From: an uncultured Porphyromonadaceae bacterium
Lineage (GTDB): Bacteria; Bacteroidota; Bacteroidia; Bacteroidales; Muribaculaceae
Length of the DNA: 14,844 bases
Direction of reading: 5' to 3'
Assembly (NCBI GenBank): GCA_947177595.1
Contig: CAMWUZ010000020.1
Span: 1 to 14,844, forward strand
The notes below the pieces were generated by a model. It had not been told where the DNA came from. It was given only the letters and a program-made list of their open reading frames with translations, and searched no databases. Position numbers and translations under genes: made by a program. Shown one piece after another: positions 7,275 through 14,678 of this stretch (positions within the stretch are counted from its first letter, which is position 1; every line of letters begins with the position of its first letter).

Positions 7275-8249
7275 ATGACAGACCTCAACGCTATCAGGCG
7301 TGACATAGCACCCGAACTTGATGAGTTGCGACGCTGCATAAGCGATGCTCTCACATCATCCAATCCGCTCATGGCCAAAGTCGTGGAGGGCTATCTTGAC
7401 ACAAAAGGCAAACTCATTCGTCCGATTCTCGTTATTCTCACGGCAAAGCTCCTCGGGGAGGTATCTCCAAAAGTCATCGCATCCGCCGCAGCGGTGGAGA
7501 TGCTCCACAATGCCTCGCTTATCCACGATGATGTTGTGGACGATTCCAAACTGAGAAGAGGCAAGCCTACCATCAACAGTATCTGGGACAATCATATAGC
7601 GGTGCTCGTGGGAGACTTTTTCGTGTCAAACGCGCTTCGCCAGGCTATCTCTACCGGTGATATCCGCATAGTGGAATCCCTTGCAAACTTGGGCAAACTG
7701 CTGTCGCTCGGTGAAATCGATCAGATATACAACGCGCGAAACCATCGTCTCGACGAAACCTCCTATTTCACAGTCATCAGCCGTAAGACCGCATCGCTGT
7801 TTGTGAGCTGTGTGGAGATGGGCGGCTATGCGGTGGGCGCTCCCGAAGAGCAGATTGAGCCGATGAGGAAATTCGCGCATCTGCTCGGGCTATGCTTCCA
7901 GATAAAAGACGATATTTTTGACTATTATTCCGACGAAAAGATAGGTAAACCTACCGGCAACGATCTCCGTGAAGGCAAGATAACCCTACCGCTGCTTCAC
8001 GCGCTTTCACACACCGGACATCCGCAAACTGCGCAGATGCTTAAACTCATTGAAAAAGAAGAGCTGAGCTCAGAGGAAATTTCCATCCTTATCCAGTTTG
8101 CCAAAGATATGCTGGGCATTGACTATGCTTTCGCTACCATGCAGCGCATCGGCGATGAGGCTCGCCGTGAACTGCTTAACTATCCGGAATCGCCCAATCG
8201 TCAGGCTCTTGACGATATTCTCACCTACATCATTCACCGCGACATCTGA
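7275..8249 (+). CDS. Long-chain (all-trans) polyprenyl diphosphate synthase
   Basis: Condenses isopentenyl diphosphate onto an allylic primer to make the long isoprenoid chain, most likely for the menaquinone tail in an anaerobe. The 324-residue protein contains GKLIRP (45-50), the first aspartate-rich motif DDVVDD (85-90) followed by SKLRRGKPT, GEIDQ (146-150), and the second motif DDIFD (212-216) followed by GKPTGNDLREGKITLPLL. The residue five before the first motif is a small alanine (Ala80), consistent with long rather than C15/C20 products; the exact chain length cannot be read off. The ATG at 7275 is preferred over the upstream TTG at 7254, which lies inside the promoter motif. It is a stand-alone gene followed by a GC hairpin at 8251. 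Confidence 0.92.
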   Translation: MTDLNAIRRDIAPELDELRRCISDALTSSNPLMAKVVEGYLDTKGKLIRPILVILTAKLLGEVSPKVIASAAAVEMLHNASLIHDDVVDDSKLRRGKPTINSIWDNHIAVLVGDFFVSNALRQAISTGDIRIVESLANLGKLLSLGEIDQIYNARNHRLDETSYFTVISRKTASLFVSCVEMGGYAVGAPEEQIEPMRKFAHLLGLCFQIKDDIFDYYSDEKIGKPTGNDLREGKITLPLLHALSHTGHPQTAQMLKLIEKEELSSEEISILIQFAKDMLGIDYAFATMQRIGDEARRELLNYPESPNRQALDDILTYIIHRDI

Positions 8250-8250
8250 T

Positions 8251-8271
8251 TTACCGGAAACGTTCCGGTGA
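8251..8271 (+). other. Stem-loop directly after polyprenyl synthase stop
   Basis: TTACCGGAA (8251-8259) and TTCCGGTGA (8263-8271) form a 9-bp stem (one wobble) with a 3-nt loop, one base after the stop codon. No T tract follows, so it is not a classical intrinsic terminator. It could be a processing or stability hairpin at the transcript end. The rest of the 174-nt gap to 8423 holds only the next promoter. Confidence 0.5.
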
Positions 8272-8383
8272 TTAGTCACCTCATCTGCCACTTGCAATTG
8301 ATTCTGTGAGCCAACCCCACCGCCTTACCGTCTCTTGTCATAAAAAATGTAACGATTTTTTAATATAACCAAAGATTTGTTTT

Positions 8384-8391
8384 TATCTTTG
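8384..8391 (+). promoter_or_regulatory. Putative -7 element for the Na/Pi cotransporter gene
   Basis: TATCTTTG is an exact TAnnTTTG match 32 nt upstream of the ATG at 8424. The upstream -33 position is only a T-rich stretch, with no TTTG at 19-21 nt. Confidence 0.5.
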
Positions 8392-8423
8392 TGTTCAAAT
8401 ATAACCCACTGTTTCAATAACAC

Positions 8424-10244
8424 ATGAGTTACAGCTTCTTAGACTTTCTTGGTCTGTTAGGTGCCGTAGGATTGTTTCTTTACGGCATGAAGGTGATGAG
8501 TGAAGGACTGCAGAAAGCCGCTGGCGACCGTCTGCGCAATATTTTGTCAGCCATGACAAGAAACCGCTTTACCGGCACACTCACCGGTTTTCTGATTACC
8601 GCTCTTATCCAAAGCTCATCTGCAAGTACCGTTATGGTGGTGAGCTTCGTGAATGCCGGTCTGATGTCGCTCGCACAGTCAATGGCTGTTATCATGGGTG
8701 CTAATGTCGGCACCACGTTTACCGCCTGGATTATAGCACTTTTCGGATTCAAAGTAAATATCTCCGCATTTGTACTGCCCCTCATTGGCTTGGCGATTCC
8801 GCTCCTGTTCACTAAAAAGAGCCGCAACAAATCTATCGGCGAATTCCTCATTGGCTTCGCATTCCTTTTCATGGGGCTCGACATGATAAGCAAATATGTG
8901 CCCGATATGCAGAGCAACCCCCAGATGTTTGCATTCCTGCAGAGCTATTCCGACATGGGATTTGTTTCGGTGCTAATTTTCGTGCTCACCGGTATTATTC
9001 TCACCGCGATAATCCAGTCATCTGCAGCCACATTTGCTATAACACTTATAATGTGTTCAAAAGGTTGGATTCCGTTTGAACTCGCTTGCGCGATTGTCCT
9101 CGGATCCCACATTGGTACAACCGCTACTCCGCTGCTGGCTTCACTCAGCGGAAACGTTGCGGCAAAACGCACCGCCATGGGTCACCTGATGTTTAATGTG
9201 TTCGGAGTGGCATGGATGCTATGCGTGTTTAACCCGTTTGTCAATCTGTCAACCTGGATTACAGAGGCTATCGGGCAGGGCAATCCTGAGACACTATATG
9301 GATTTGTCAACGAAATACGGAGTACAGACCCAAGCACATATAATCACCTGTTTGACGGCACACTGCTCTCCGACAATTCCGCCGTCTCGAAAGTGGCTAT
9401 CCTTCAGATGAGCGTGTCGTTCGGTATGTCAATATTCCACACAGTATCGAATCTCGTCAACCTCTCGATTATGATATGGTTCACGAAATTTTATGTCAAG
9501 CTCGTTGAAAAACTCGTACCGGCAAAGCACAAGGAGGACGAGGAATTCCAGCTCAAATTCATCTCCGGTGGTCTCATGAACGCTTCAGAGCTCAATATCA
9601 CTCAGGCGGAGAAAGAGATTGCAGTGTTTGCCGAGAGAGTGCAGCGTATGATCGGTATGGCGCAGCAGCTGCTCCACATGAAGGACGACTCCCAGGAATT
9701 CGCGAATATGTTCTCCCGTCTTGAAAAGTACGAGGACATTTCCGACAGAATGGAAATTGAGATAGCGCACTACCTCAACCGGTGCTCGGAAGGTAGGCTG
9801 TCTAATGAAGGTAAACTCAAGATTGCCTGTATGCTGCGTATGGTGAGCGAGATTGAAAGCATTGCCGACTGCTGCGTTGGTGCGGGCAAAATCCTCATAC
9901 GCAAGCAGCAGAGCCATATACAGTTCAATGAAACAATTTATTCGAATATCGATGCGATGTTTGCCTACGTGGAAAGTGCTATGGAGCACATGGTTGCGCT
10001 ACTCGTGAATATTGATCACGCCCGCGAGCAGGAGATCATCGTATCCTACAACAAAGAGCGCGAGATCAACAATTTCCGCAATCAGCTCCGTACGGCGAAT
10101 ATCGAGAATATCAACTCCAGGCAGTATGAGTATCAGGCTGGTATATACTACATGGATCTTATCGCGGATCTTGAAAAGACCGGCGACTATATAATCAATG
10201 TGGTCGATGCCATCAGAGAACAAGTGCGCCTGATTAACGCTTAA
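8424..10244 (+). CDS. Na+/phosphate cotransporter family protein (NptA-like) with PhoU-like tail
   Basis: A 606-residue inner-membrane protein expected to move inorganic phosphate with sodium. It carries the two inverted-repeat signature modules of the family: QSSSAS (63-68) with GANVGTT (92-98), and QSSAAT (198-203) with GSHIGTT (227-233). Hydrophobic helices extend from about residue 8 to 370. From about 395 to 600 there is a soluble helical region (ELNITQAEKEI onward) matching the PhoU-like domain fused to bacterial NptA-type carriers. The ATG at 8424 starts directly before the first helix. It has its own promoter and a hairpin overlapping its stop. The next gene encodes a PhoB-like response regulator, which suggests, without proving it, that phosphate is the relevant substrate and signal. 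Confidence 0.92.
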   Translation: MSYSFLDFLGLLGAVGLFLYGMKVMSEGLQKAAGDRLRNILSAMTRNRFTGTLTGFLITALIQSSSASTVMVVSFVNAGLMSLAQSMAVIMGANVGTTFTAWIIALFGFKVNISAFVLPLIGLAIPLLFTKKSRNKSIGEFLIGFAFLFMGLDMISKYVPDMQSNPQMFAFLQSYSDMGFVSVLIFVLTGIILTAIIQSSAATFAITLIMCSKGWIPFELACAIVLGSHIGTTATPLLASLSGNVAAKRTAMGHLMFNVFGVAWMLCVFNPFVNLSTWITEAIGQGNPETLYGFVNEIRSTDPSTYNHLFDGTLLSDNSAVSKVAILQMSVSFGMSIFHTVSNLVNLSIMIWFTKFYVKLVEKLVPAKHKEDEEFQLKFISGGLMNASELNITQAEKEIAVFAERVQRMIGMAQQLLHMKDDSQEFANMFSRLEKYEDISDRMEIEIAHYLNRCSEGRLSNEGKLKIACMLRMVSEIESIADCCVGAGKILIRKQQSHIQFNETIYSNIDAMFAYVESAMEHMVALLVNIDHAREQEIIVSYNKEREINNFRNQLRTANIENINSRQYEYQAGIYYMDLIADLEKTGDYIINVVDAIREQVRLINA

Positions 10245-10275
10245 AAAAAAGAGTATTACAACCGCGTTAATTTTT
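10233..10275 (+). terminator. Possible intrinsic terminator overlapping the Na/Pi gene stop
   Basis: Perfect 8-bp arms ATTAACGC (10233-10240) and GCGTTAAT (10264-10271) flank a 23-nt A-rich loop holding the stop codon, and the second arm runs into TTTT. The long loop and AT-rich outer pairs make it weaker than the terminator at 7142. Confidence 0.45.
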
Positions 10276-10330
10276 AGTGACAAATCAGCGACAATTAATT
10301 CGCAGCACTCTCTTCCTCACACTTTAATGT

Positions 10331-10338
10331 TAAATTTG
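10331..10338 (+). promoter_or_regulatory. Putative -7 element for response regulator gene
   Basis: TAAATTTG, an exact TAnnTTTG match followed by CA, lies 50 nt before the ATG at 10389. It overlaps the dyad at 10334-10349. No -33 element is visible. Confidence 0.5.
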
Positions 10339-10349
10339 CAGTTGCAAAT
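10334..10349. promoter_or_regulatory. 16-bp dyad over the response-regulator promoter, possible operator
   Basis: ATTTGCA (10334-10340) and TGCAAAT (10343-10349) form a perfect inverted repeat with a GT spacer. It spans the end of the -7 element and the expected transcription start. The placement suits a repressor site or a 5'-end hairpin; which one is unknown. Confidence 0.4.
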
Positions 10350-10388
10350 ATAGCATTGAAACCTTGCTCCATTCATCACCTATCTGTT

Positions 10389-11096
10389 ATGGCGGAAGTT
10401 AAAAATACCGCAAACCTCCCAGCTGCACGGCTTCTGCTCGTTGATGCCGACAGCATGATTTGCGAACTCCTGCAATATAAATTTGAAAACGAGGGCTATG
10501 CCGTGGATGTTGCACACTCCGCGCAAGAAGCGCTTGCTCTATCACTTGGAGTATATCATCTCATTCTCTTTGACCTCATGGCTGACGAGTTCAACGGTAT
10601 TCGCTTTGCCAGAGAGCTCAGGGACCGTTCTGAAACAAGAAATGTGCCGCTCATCGTTATTTCTGCCGATGACAACGAGGATCGTGTGGTAGAGACACTT
10701 GATGCCGGCGCAGACGACTATATCATCAAGCCGTTCTCGGCAAGAGAGCTGGTCGCTCGAATACGATCGGTGCTCAGAAGGCGTATGGCTACAGCAAGAA
10801 GGATGAGCAATGTGATGCGCTATAAGGACCTCTCTATTGATTTCTCCACCTCGGTTCTCACTATCGCAGACCGGAAAATCTCCCTCACACGCACCGAATA
10901 TCTTATACTTGCTATGTTTCTGCGTCACAGAAACCAGTTTTTTGACAGAGCGGAAATCATTCATGAGGCATGGGAAGAGGAAGGCGCCTCCGAGAGAGCC
11001 GTTGATACAAATATCTCCAGACTGAGAAAAAAACTCGGCGAATACGGAAAAAATATCGTAAACCGTCAGGGTTTCGGCTACGGATTCATTGAATGA
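10389..11096 (+). CDS. OmpR/PhoB-type response regulator with atypical acidic pocket
   Basis: A 235-residue DNA-binding response regulator. The receiver domain (about 13-130) has the phospho-acceptor Asp62 (LILFDLM), Ser92 (IVISADD) and Lys114 (IIKPFS). The winged-helix effector domain (about 142-235) has the RTEYLIL helix, the DTNISRLRKKL recognition helix and a GFGYGF hairpin. After beta-1 the motif is VDAD (18-21), so the Mg-binding position equivalent to CheY Asp13 is Ala20 rather than Asp. The start at 10389 is chosen over the TTG at 10356 because the beta-1 strand follows at normal distance. No histidine kinase is adjacent, so it is an orphan here. It lies downstream of a Na/Pi cotransporter gene, and its stop overlaps the RNase HII start (ATGA). 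A role in phosphate response is an inference from position and PhoB-like sequence. Confidence 0.88.
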   Translation: MAEVKNTANLPAARLLLVDADSMICELLQYKFENEGYAVDVAHSAQEALALSLGVYHLILFDLMADEFNGIRFARELRDRSETRNVPLIVISADDNEDRVVETLDAGADDYIIKPFSARELVARIRSVLRRRMATARRMSNVMRYKDLSIDFSTSVLTIADRKISLTRTEYLILAMFLRHRNQFFDRAEIIHEAWEEEGASERAVDTNISRLRKKLGEYGKNIVNRQGFGYGFIE

Positions 11097-11698
11097 TACC
11101 GATGAAACAGCCTGCCGTACCACTCTCTTTATTCCATACGCGCGGAGTTATCGAAGCCGGATGCGATGAAGCCGGCAGAGGATGTCTCGCGGGGCCGGTA
11201 TATGCAGCCGCAGTGATTCTGCCGCCCGATTTTACCCATCCGCTACTCAACGATTCCAAGAAACTTACTGAAAAGCAGCGGGAAGTGCTGCGACCCGTGA
11301 TTGAAGAGAATGCACTCGCCTGGGGAGTGGGAATCGTGACCGCTGAAGAAATCGACAGAATTAATATCCTACGCGCGTCGATTCTCGCGATGCACAGAGC
11401 GCTTGAATCACTCGCAGTTCAGCCGGAGCATATAATCGTTGACGGCAACAGATTCACTGCCTACAAGGATATTCCGTTCACTACCATTGTGAAAGGTGAT
11501 GCTAAGTTTGCCAGCATAGCCGCGGCTTCAATTCTTGCAAAGACCCACCGTGACAGCGCCATGATGCACCTTGCGGAGCAGTATCCGCAATACGGATGGG
11601 AGATAAACAAAGGCTATCCGACTGCCGCCCACCGCGCCGCTATCGCCGCCCATGGTCCTTCTCCTTTCCACCGCACTACTTTCCGTCTGTTGAAATAA
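11093..11698 (+). CDS. rnhB: Ribonuclease HII
   Basis: Cleaves 5' of ribonucleotides embedded in DNA and degrades RNA in hybrids; cytoplasmic repair and replication enzyme. The 201-residue product has the family start GCDEAGRGCLAGPV (23-36) with Asp25 and Glu26, DSKKLTEKQRE (54-63 region), the third acid Asp117 in IIVDGN and the fourth Asp136 in KGDAKFASIAAAS. The end GPSPFHRTTF is typical. The GRG substrate-sensing motif is intact (28-30). It starts within the response-regulator stop (ATGA overlap), implying translational coupling; a second ATG at 11102 is possible. A bidirectional hairpin terminator follows. Confidence 0.95.
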   Translation: MIPMKQPAVPLSLFHTRGVIEAGCDEAGRGCLAGPVYAAAVILPPDFTHPLLNDSKKLTEKQREVLRPVIEENALAWGVGIVTAEEIDRINILRASILAMHRALESLAVQPEHIIVDGNRFTAYKDIPFTTIVKGDAKFASIAAASILAKTHRDSAMMHLAEQYPQYGWEINKGYPTAAHRAAIAAHGPSPFHRTTFRLLK

Positions 11699-11737
11699 GA
11701 GTCGGTTCGTCAGTGATATCCGGCATATAAAAAATAA

Positions 11738-11761
11738 GGCTGCCCGAAAGCAGCCGTTTTT
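11738..11761. terminator. Bidirectional terminator between rnhB and rubrerythrin gene
   Basis: GGCTGC (11738-11743) and GCAGCC (11750-11755) form a 6-bp GC stem with a CCGAAA loop. T runs follow on the plus strand and, after the A-rich flank is complemented, also on the minus strand. It sits between convergent stops and can serve both transcripts. Confidence 0.8.
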
Positions 11762-11781
11762 ATTTTATAGTTGAAGGATAA

Positions 11782-12360
11782 TTACTGAATGTCAAGCGGC
11801 ATATAATGCTGATAGGGATGATCGCATGCGGGACACTTCACGGGAGGGGTGGTGCCTTCATGCATATAGCCGCATACGAGACAACGCCACATGATAGGCT
11901 GATCGCGTTTCCACACTGTGCCGTCCACTACCTGCTGATGGAGCAACGTGAAGCGGTCGAGGTGATGCTGCTCCGCTTCAGCGATAGCGCGGAAATGAGA
12001 AGCGATATCCATAAAGCCTTCCTGTTCAGCGATATTTGCGTATGCCTGATAATCCTGAACTCCGCCTACTGCCTCTTCGTTTATGGAAATCTGGAGATTC
12101 TCCTCTGTGGTTGTGGGGGGAAGAGCGTCAACGCTCACTGTGCCGGTAACATTGCCTCCGCCGAGCATCTTCAGAAACACCTTGGCATGATGAAGTTCAT
12201 TATCCGCTGTTTCACGGAAAATCTCACCGATAGGAAAGTAATTCTCTTTGTCAGCCTGCTGTGCGTAATAGGTGTAGCGGGCGTATGACTGAGTTTCGTT
12301 GAGGTAGGAGCTCACGATATTTTTTTCGGTCTGAGTACCTTTAAGATTGGGTGTTGCCAT
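11782..12360 (-). CDS. Rubrerythrin with C-terminal rubredoxin domain
   Basis: Non-haem di-iron peroxidase, reducing hydrogen peroxide with electrons passed through its rubredoxin centre; a cytoplasmic oxidative-stress enzyme typical of anaerobes. The 192-residue protein has a four-helix ferritin-like domain (about 8-150) with ligands Glu22, Glu55, His58, Glu96, Glu130 and His133. The rubredoxin iron site is C160-x2-C163 and C176-x2-C179. By alignment from memory with the Desulfovibrio protein, the position of Glu97, the carboxylate that exchanges with the histidine on Fe1, is Gly99 (EAVGGVQDY). It lies 60 nt downstream of the SIMPL gene. No clear -7 element reads toward it, so it may be co-transcribed with SIMPL. 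The shared hairpin at 11738 terminates it. Confidence 0.93.
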   Translation of the reverse strand: MATPNLKGTQTEKNIVSSYLNETQSYARYTYYAQQADKENYFPIGEIFRETADNELHHAKVFLKMLGGGNVTGTVSVDALPPTTTEENLQISINEEAVGGVQDYQAYANIAEQEGFMDIASHFRAIAEAEQHHLDRFTLLHQQVVDGTVWKRDQPIMWRCLVCGYMHEGTTPPVKCPACDHPYQHYMPLDIQ

Positions 12361-12420
12361 CGTAATAGTGATTTAAGTTTGTAACTGTAATATCAACAAC
12401 CCGCAACCTATAAGGTTCAC

Positions 12421-13128
12421 TTAGTCCTCAAGATAATATGTAAGCGATGTAACCACTCTCACCTTTTTGATATATGGGGTGGTAGGGTCGCGATCCTCGA
12501 TAGAAAACTGTCCCTGACGCGCCGTCTTGATTTTACCGAGGCGGCTGTTGGAATCTTCGGCAAACTTTTTAGCGGCTTCGCGGGCGTTTTCGGTTGCCTC
12601 TGCTATCATTTCCGGCTTGATGGAATTGAGATCTGTATAGTCGTATGATATGCGCGTATTGTAATCGCTCGTGATTGCGATTCCTTTGCTGAAAAGTTCT
12701 CCCTGACGGTTGATGAGCGAATGCACCTCTCTGACCTGAGCTGAACTTACGGTGACAACCGAGGTTACGGCATAGTTGTAGGGCAGAGGGTTATTGTTGT
12801 AGCGGTCGGTGGTGAGATCCTGCACCGATGGAGCGCCGATGCTGATTTCCTGATCGGTGAGTCCGTTGGATTTCAGAAAGTTTACTATCTGGGCATTGGT
12901 ATCGGTCACTTTCTGGTAAACTGTGGGCAGATCGTTTCCGACCTCCTTGAACATTATAGGCCAGGTGACCTTGTTGGCGGCTACCTCTCTTTCGGCGAGT
13001 CCTTTCACATCCACCACTCTGTCACGCGCGGAGAATGAGGCGATACCGGAACGGAGACATAGCCCGAGGGCGAGGAGTCCGGTGGCAATTAATAGCGCCG
13101 CGATTATTGTAGATGATTTTGTGTTCAT
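12421..13128 (-). CDS. SIMPL-domain (DUF541) protein, membrane-anchored
   Basis: A 235-residue protein with one N-terminal hydrophobic segment (about 7-25), either a signal anchor or uncleaved signal, placing the rest in the periplasm. The SIMPL/DUF541 domain covers about 37-233: VDVKGLAEREV, a helix with NAQIVNFLKSNGLTDQEI, the strand SIGAPSVQDL, and the AREAAKKFAEDSNSRLGKI helix near the end. Family members assemble into ring-like oligomers and have been tied to stress responses; the biochemical role is unknown. It starts 15 nt after the GH3-family stop, so the two are probably one transcript, with rubrerythrin 60 nt further on. Confidence 0.85.
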   Translation of the reverse strand: MNTKSSTIIAALLIATGLLALGLCLRSGIASFSARDRVVDVKGLAEREVAANKVTWPIMFKEVGNDLPTVYQKVTDTNAQIVNFLKSNGLTDQEISIGAPSVQDLTTDRYNNNPLPYNYAVTSVVTVSSAQVREVHSLINRQGELFSKGIAITSDYNTRISYDYTDLNSIKPEMIAEATENAREAAKKFAEDSNSRLGKIKTARQGQFSIEDRDPTTPYIKKVRVVTSLTYYLED

Positions 13129-13143
13129 GTCAGTGTATGTAAT

Positions 13144-14649
13144 TTATTTGTTAAATAATAGCATTGAGTCAATCAGCATACGGTCGTTGCTCAGGCGTGG
13201 TATCTTCCGCTGTCCACCGAGCTTGCCGGTACTTTCGAGCCAGTCGTCAAACAGTCCCGGTCTGGCGGTTTCGATTGTAAGCTGTCCGAGGAATATGTCT
13301 CCGGAGCGTTTTGCTTGGTAATCGCTGTTTTCGGCTTGCAGGGCGCGGTCAAGTGTGGCGGCGAAACGGTTCATATCTGCCGGAGGAGTGGAGAACTCTA
13401 TCAGCCACTGGTGATGTCCTTTGGCATTGCCGTGGGTGTAAACCGGAGCAACGGTATAGTCCTTCGCGGCACAGCCTTCAGAAGCACAGGCTGCCGCAAG
13501 GGCGGCATCGGTATTATATACCATCACCTCTTCTCCAAATGCGTTGATATAGCTTTTTGTTCTCCCGGCTATGGTGATTTTAACCGGATTTAGCGATTCG
13601 ATCTTCACCACATCCCCTATCGGATAACGCCATAGACCGTTGCAGGATGTGATGAGAAGAGCATATTTCTTACCCTGCTCTATCTCCCATATCGGCAGAG
13701 GGTCGGCAGTAGGAGAGTCTGTAGGGACAAATTCGTAGAATACCCCTGAATCTACTATCAGCAGCATGGAGCGCTCATCCGGATTGCACTGGGCGGCGAA
13801 AAATCCTTCTGAGGCGTTATAGTTCTCCCAATACCTCATTTTATCGGTATCGGTAATCGCCTCATACTCTTTTCTATATGGGGCAAAGGAGATACCTCCG
13901 TGAAAAAACACCTCTAAATTGCGCCACACTTGATGGATGGAATCCTCTCCACGATAGGCAAGTACCTCATTGAGCACCTTGAGAAACCAGGAGGGTACGC
14001 CGGAGATATTGGTGATGTTCTCATGCGCAGACGCTTTGACAAGGGCGGGGAGCTTTTCATGCCAGTCAGCCATGAGCGCTATTCTTTTGGATGGAACGCG
14101 CACGAGATTAACCAGAGGATTGATGCAGTCTATTAGAGTTGCAGAGAGATCGCCCACCTTAGCCTGAGAGTTGCCGAGATTCAGTTCGTTAGCATAGCTG
14201 CCGCCGAGAATAAATGACTTACCGTCGAAAATACGGCTGTCAGGATACCTGTTCAGATACAATGCAAGCGAATATTGCGCCCCCTTGAAGTGGCAGCCGT
14301 TGAGAGCGTCAGCGGTTATCGGTATGAACTTGCTTTTGCCGTCCGAAGTGCCTGACGACTGTGCGAATCTCCGGGTTTTGCCACGCCAGAGCACATTACG
14401 CTCTCCCGCAATCATCCTCATCACGTAAGGACGCAGGATATCGTAACCGGTCTGCGGCACCTGATTGCGGAAATCACTATATGAGGCTATTGAGTCGAAA
14501 CCGTGAAGCCGTCCCCACTCGGTGTCTTTCGCATCATAAACCAAACTGCGGAGCAGTTCTTTCTGAACAGCTTCGGCATCATTTGCCGCAGCGAGACATT
14601 TCAGGGCGTTACGGCGAAAAAAAGGTAGCAACAGAGCGGTGCGGTTCAT
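13144..14649 (-). CDS. GH3 family acyl-adenylate-forming protein
   Basis: A 501-residue member of the GH3 (auxin-responsive, JAR1-like) family, whose plant members adenylate a carboxylate and join it to an amino acid. Three adenylating motifs are intact: the phosphate loop SSGTSDGKSKF (98-108), NYNASEG (276-282) and LWRYPIGDVV (339-348). A further hinge-type segment, AGRTKSYINAFGEEV, precedes the small C-terminal domain. There is no signal peptide, and the length fits bacterial members. Substrates of bacterial GH3 proteins are not established, so only the adenylation chemistry is inferred. It is the first gene of the minus-strand GH3-SIMPL-(rubrerythrin) unit, with a -7 element 30 nt upstream. 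The start at 14649 is the only upstream ATG in frame before the promoter. Confidence 0.88.
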   Translation of the reverse strand: MNRTALLLPFFRRNALKCLAAANDAEAVQKELLRSLVYDAKDTEWGRLHGFDSIASYSDFRNQVPQTGYDILRPYVMRMIAGERNVLWRGKTRRFAQSSGTSDGKSKFIPITADALNGCHFKGAQYSLALYLNRYPDSRIFDGKSFILGGSYANELNLGNSQAKVGDLSATLIDCINPLVNLVRVPSKRIALMADWHEKLPALVKASAHENITNISGVPSWFLKVLNEVLAYRGEDSIHQVWRNLEVFFHGGISFAPYRKEYEAITDTDKMRYWENYNASEGFFAAQCNPDERSMLLIVDSGVFYEFVPTDSPTADPLPIWEIEQGKKYALLITSCNGLWRYPIGDVVKIESLNPVKITIAGRTKSYINAFGEEVMVYNTDAALAAACASEGCAAKDYTVAPVYTHGNAKGHHQWLIEFSTPPADMNRFAATLDRALQAENSDYQAKRSGDIFLGQLTIETARPGLFDDWLESTGKLGGQRKIPRLSNDRMLIDSMLLFNK

Positions 14650-14678
14650 CCGGCTATAATTTTAGCGTCAGTTGGCTG

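Noticed and set aside
10542..11123. 193-residue minus-strand open frame opposite the response regulator
   Set aside because: It is antisense to clear receiver and winged-helix domains, has no promoter and has no recognisable domain of its own.
12374..12381. TAAGTTTG on the plus strand upstream of rubrerythrin
   Set aside because: It matches the -7 consensus but points away from rubrerythrin and into the antisense of the SIMPL gene; no gene follows in that direction.
12405..12417. Short inverted repeat AACCT-ATA-AGGTT between the SIMPL and rubrerythrin genes
   Set aside because: Only five base pairs, with no T tract and no further symmetry; expected by chance.
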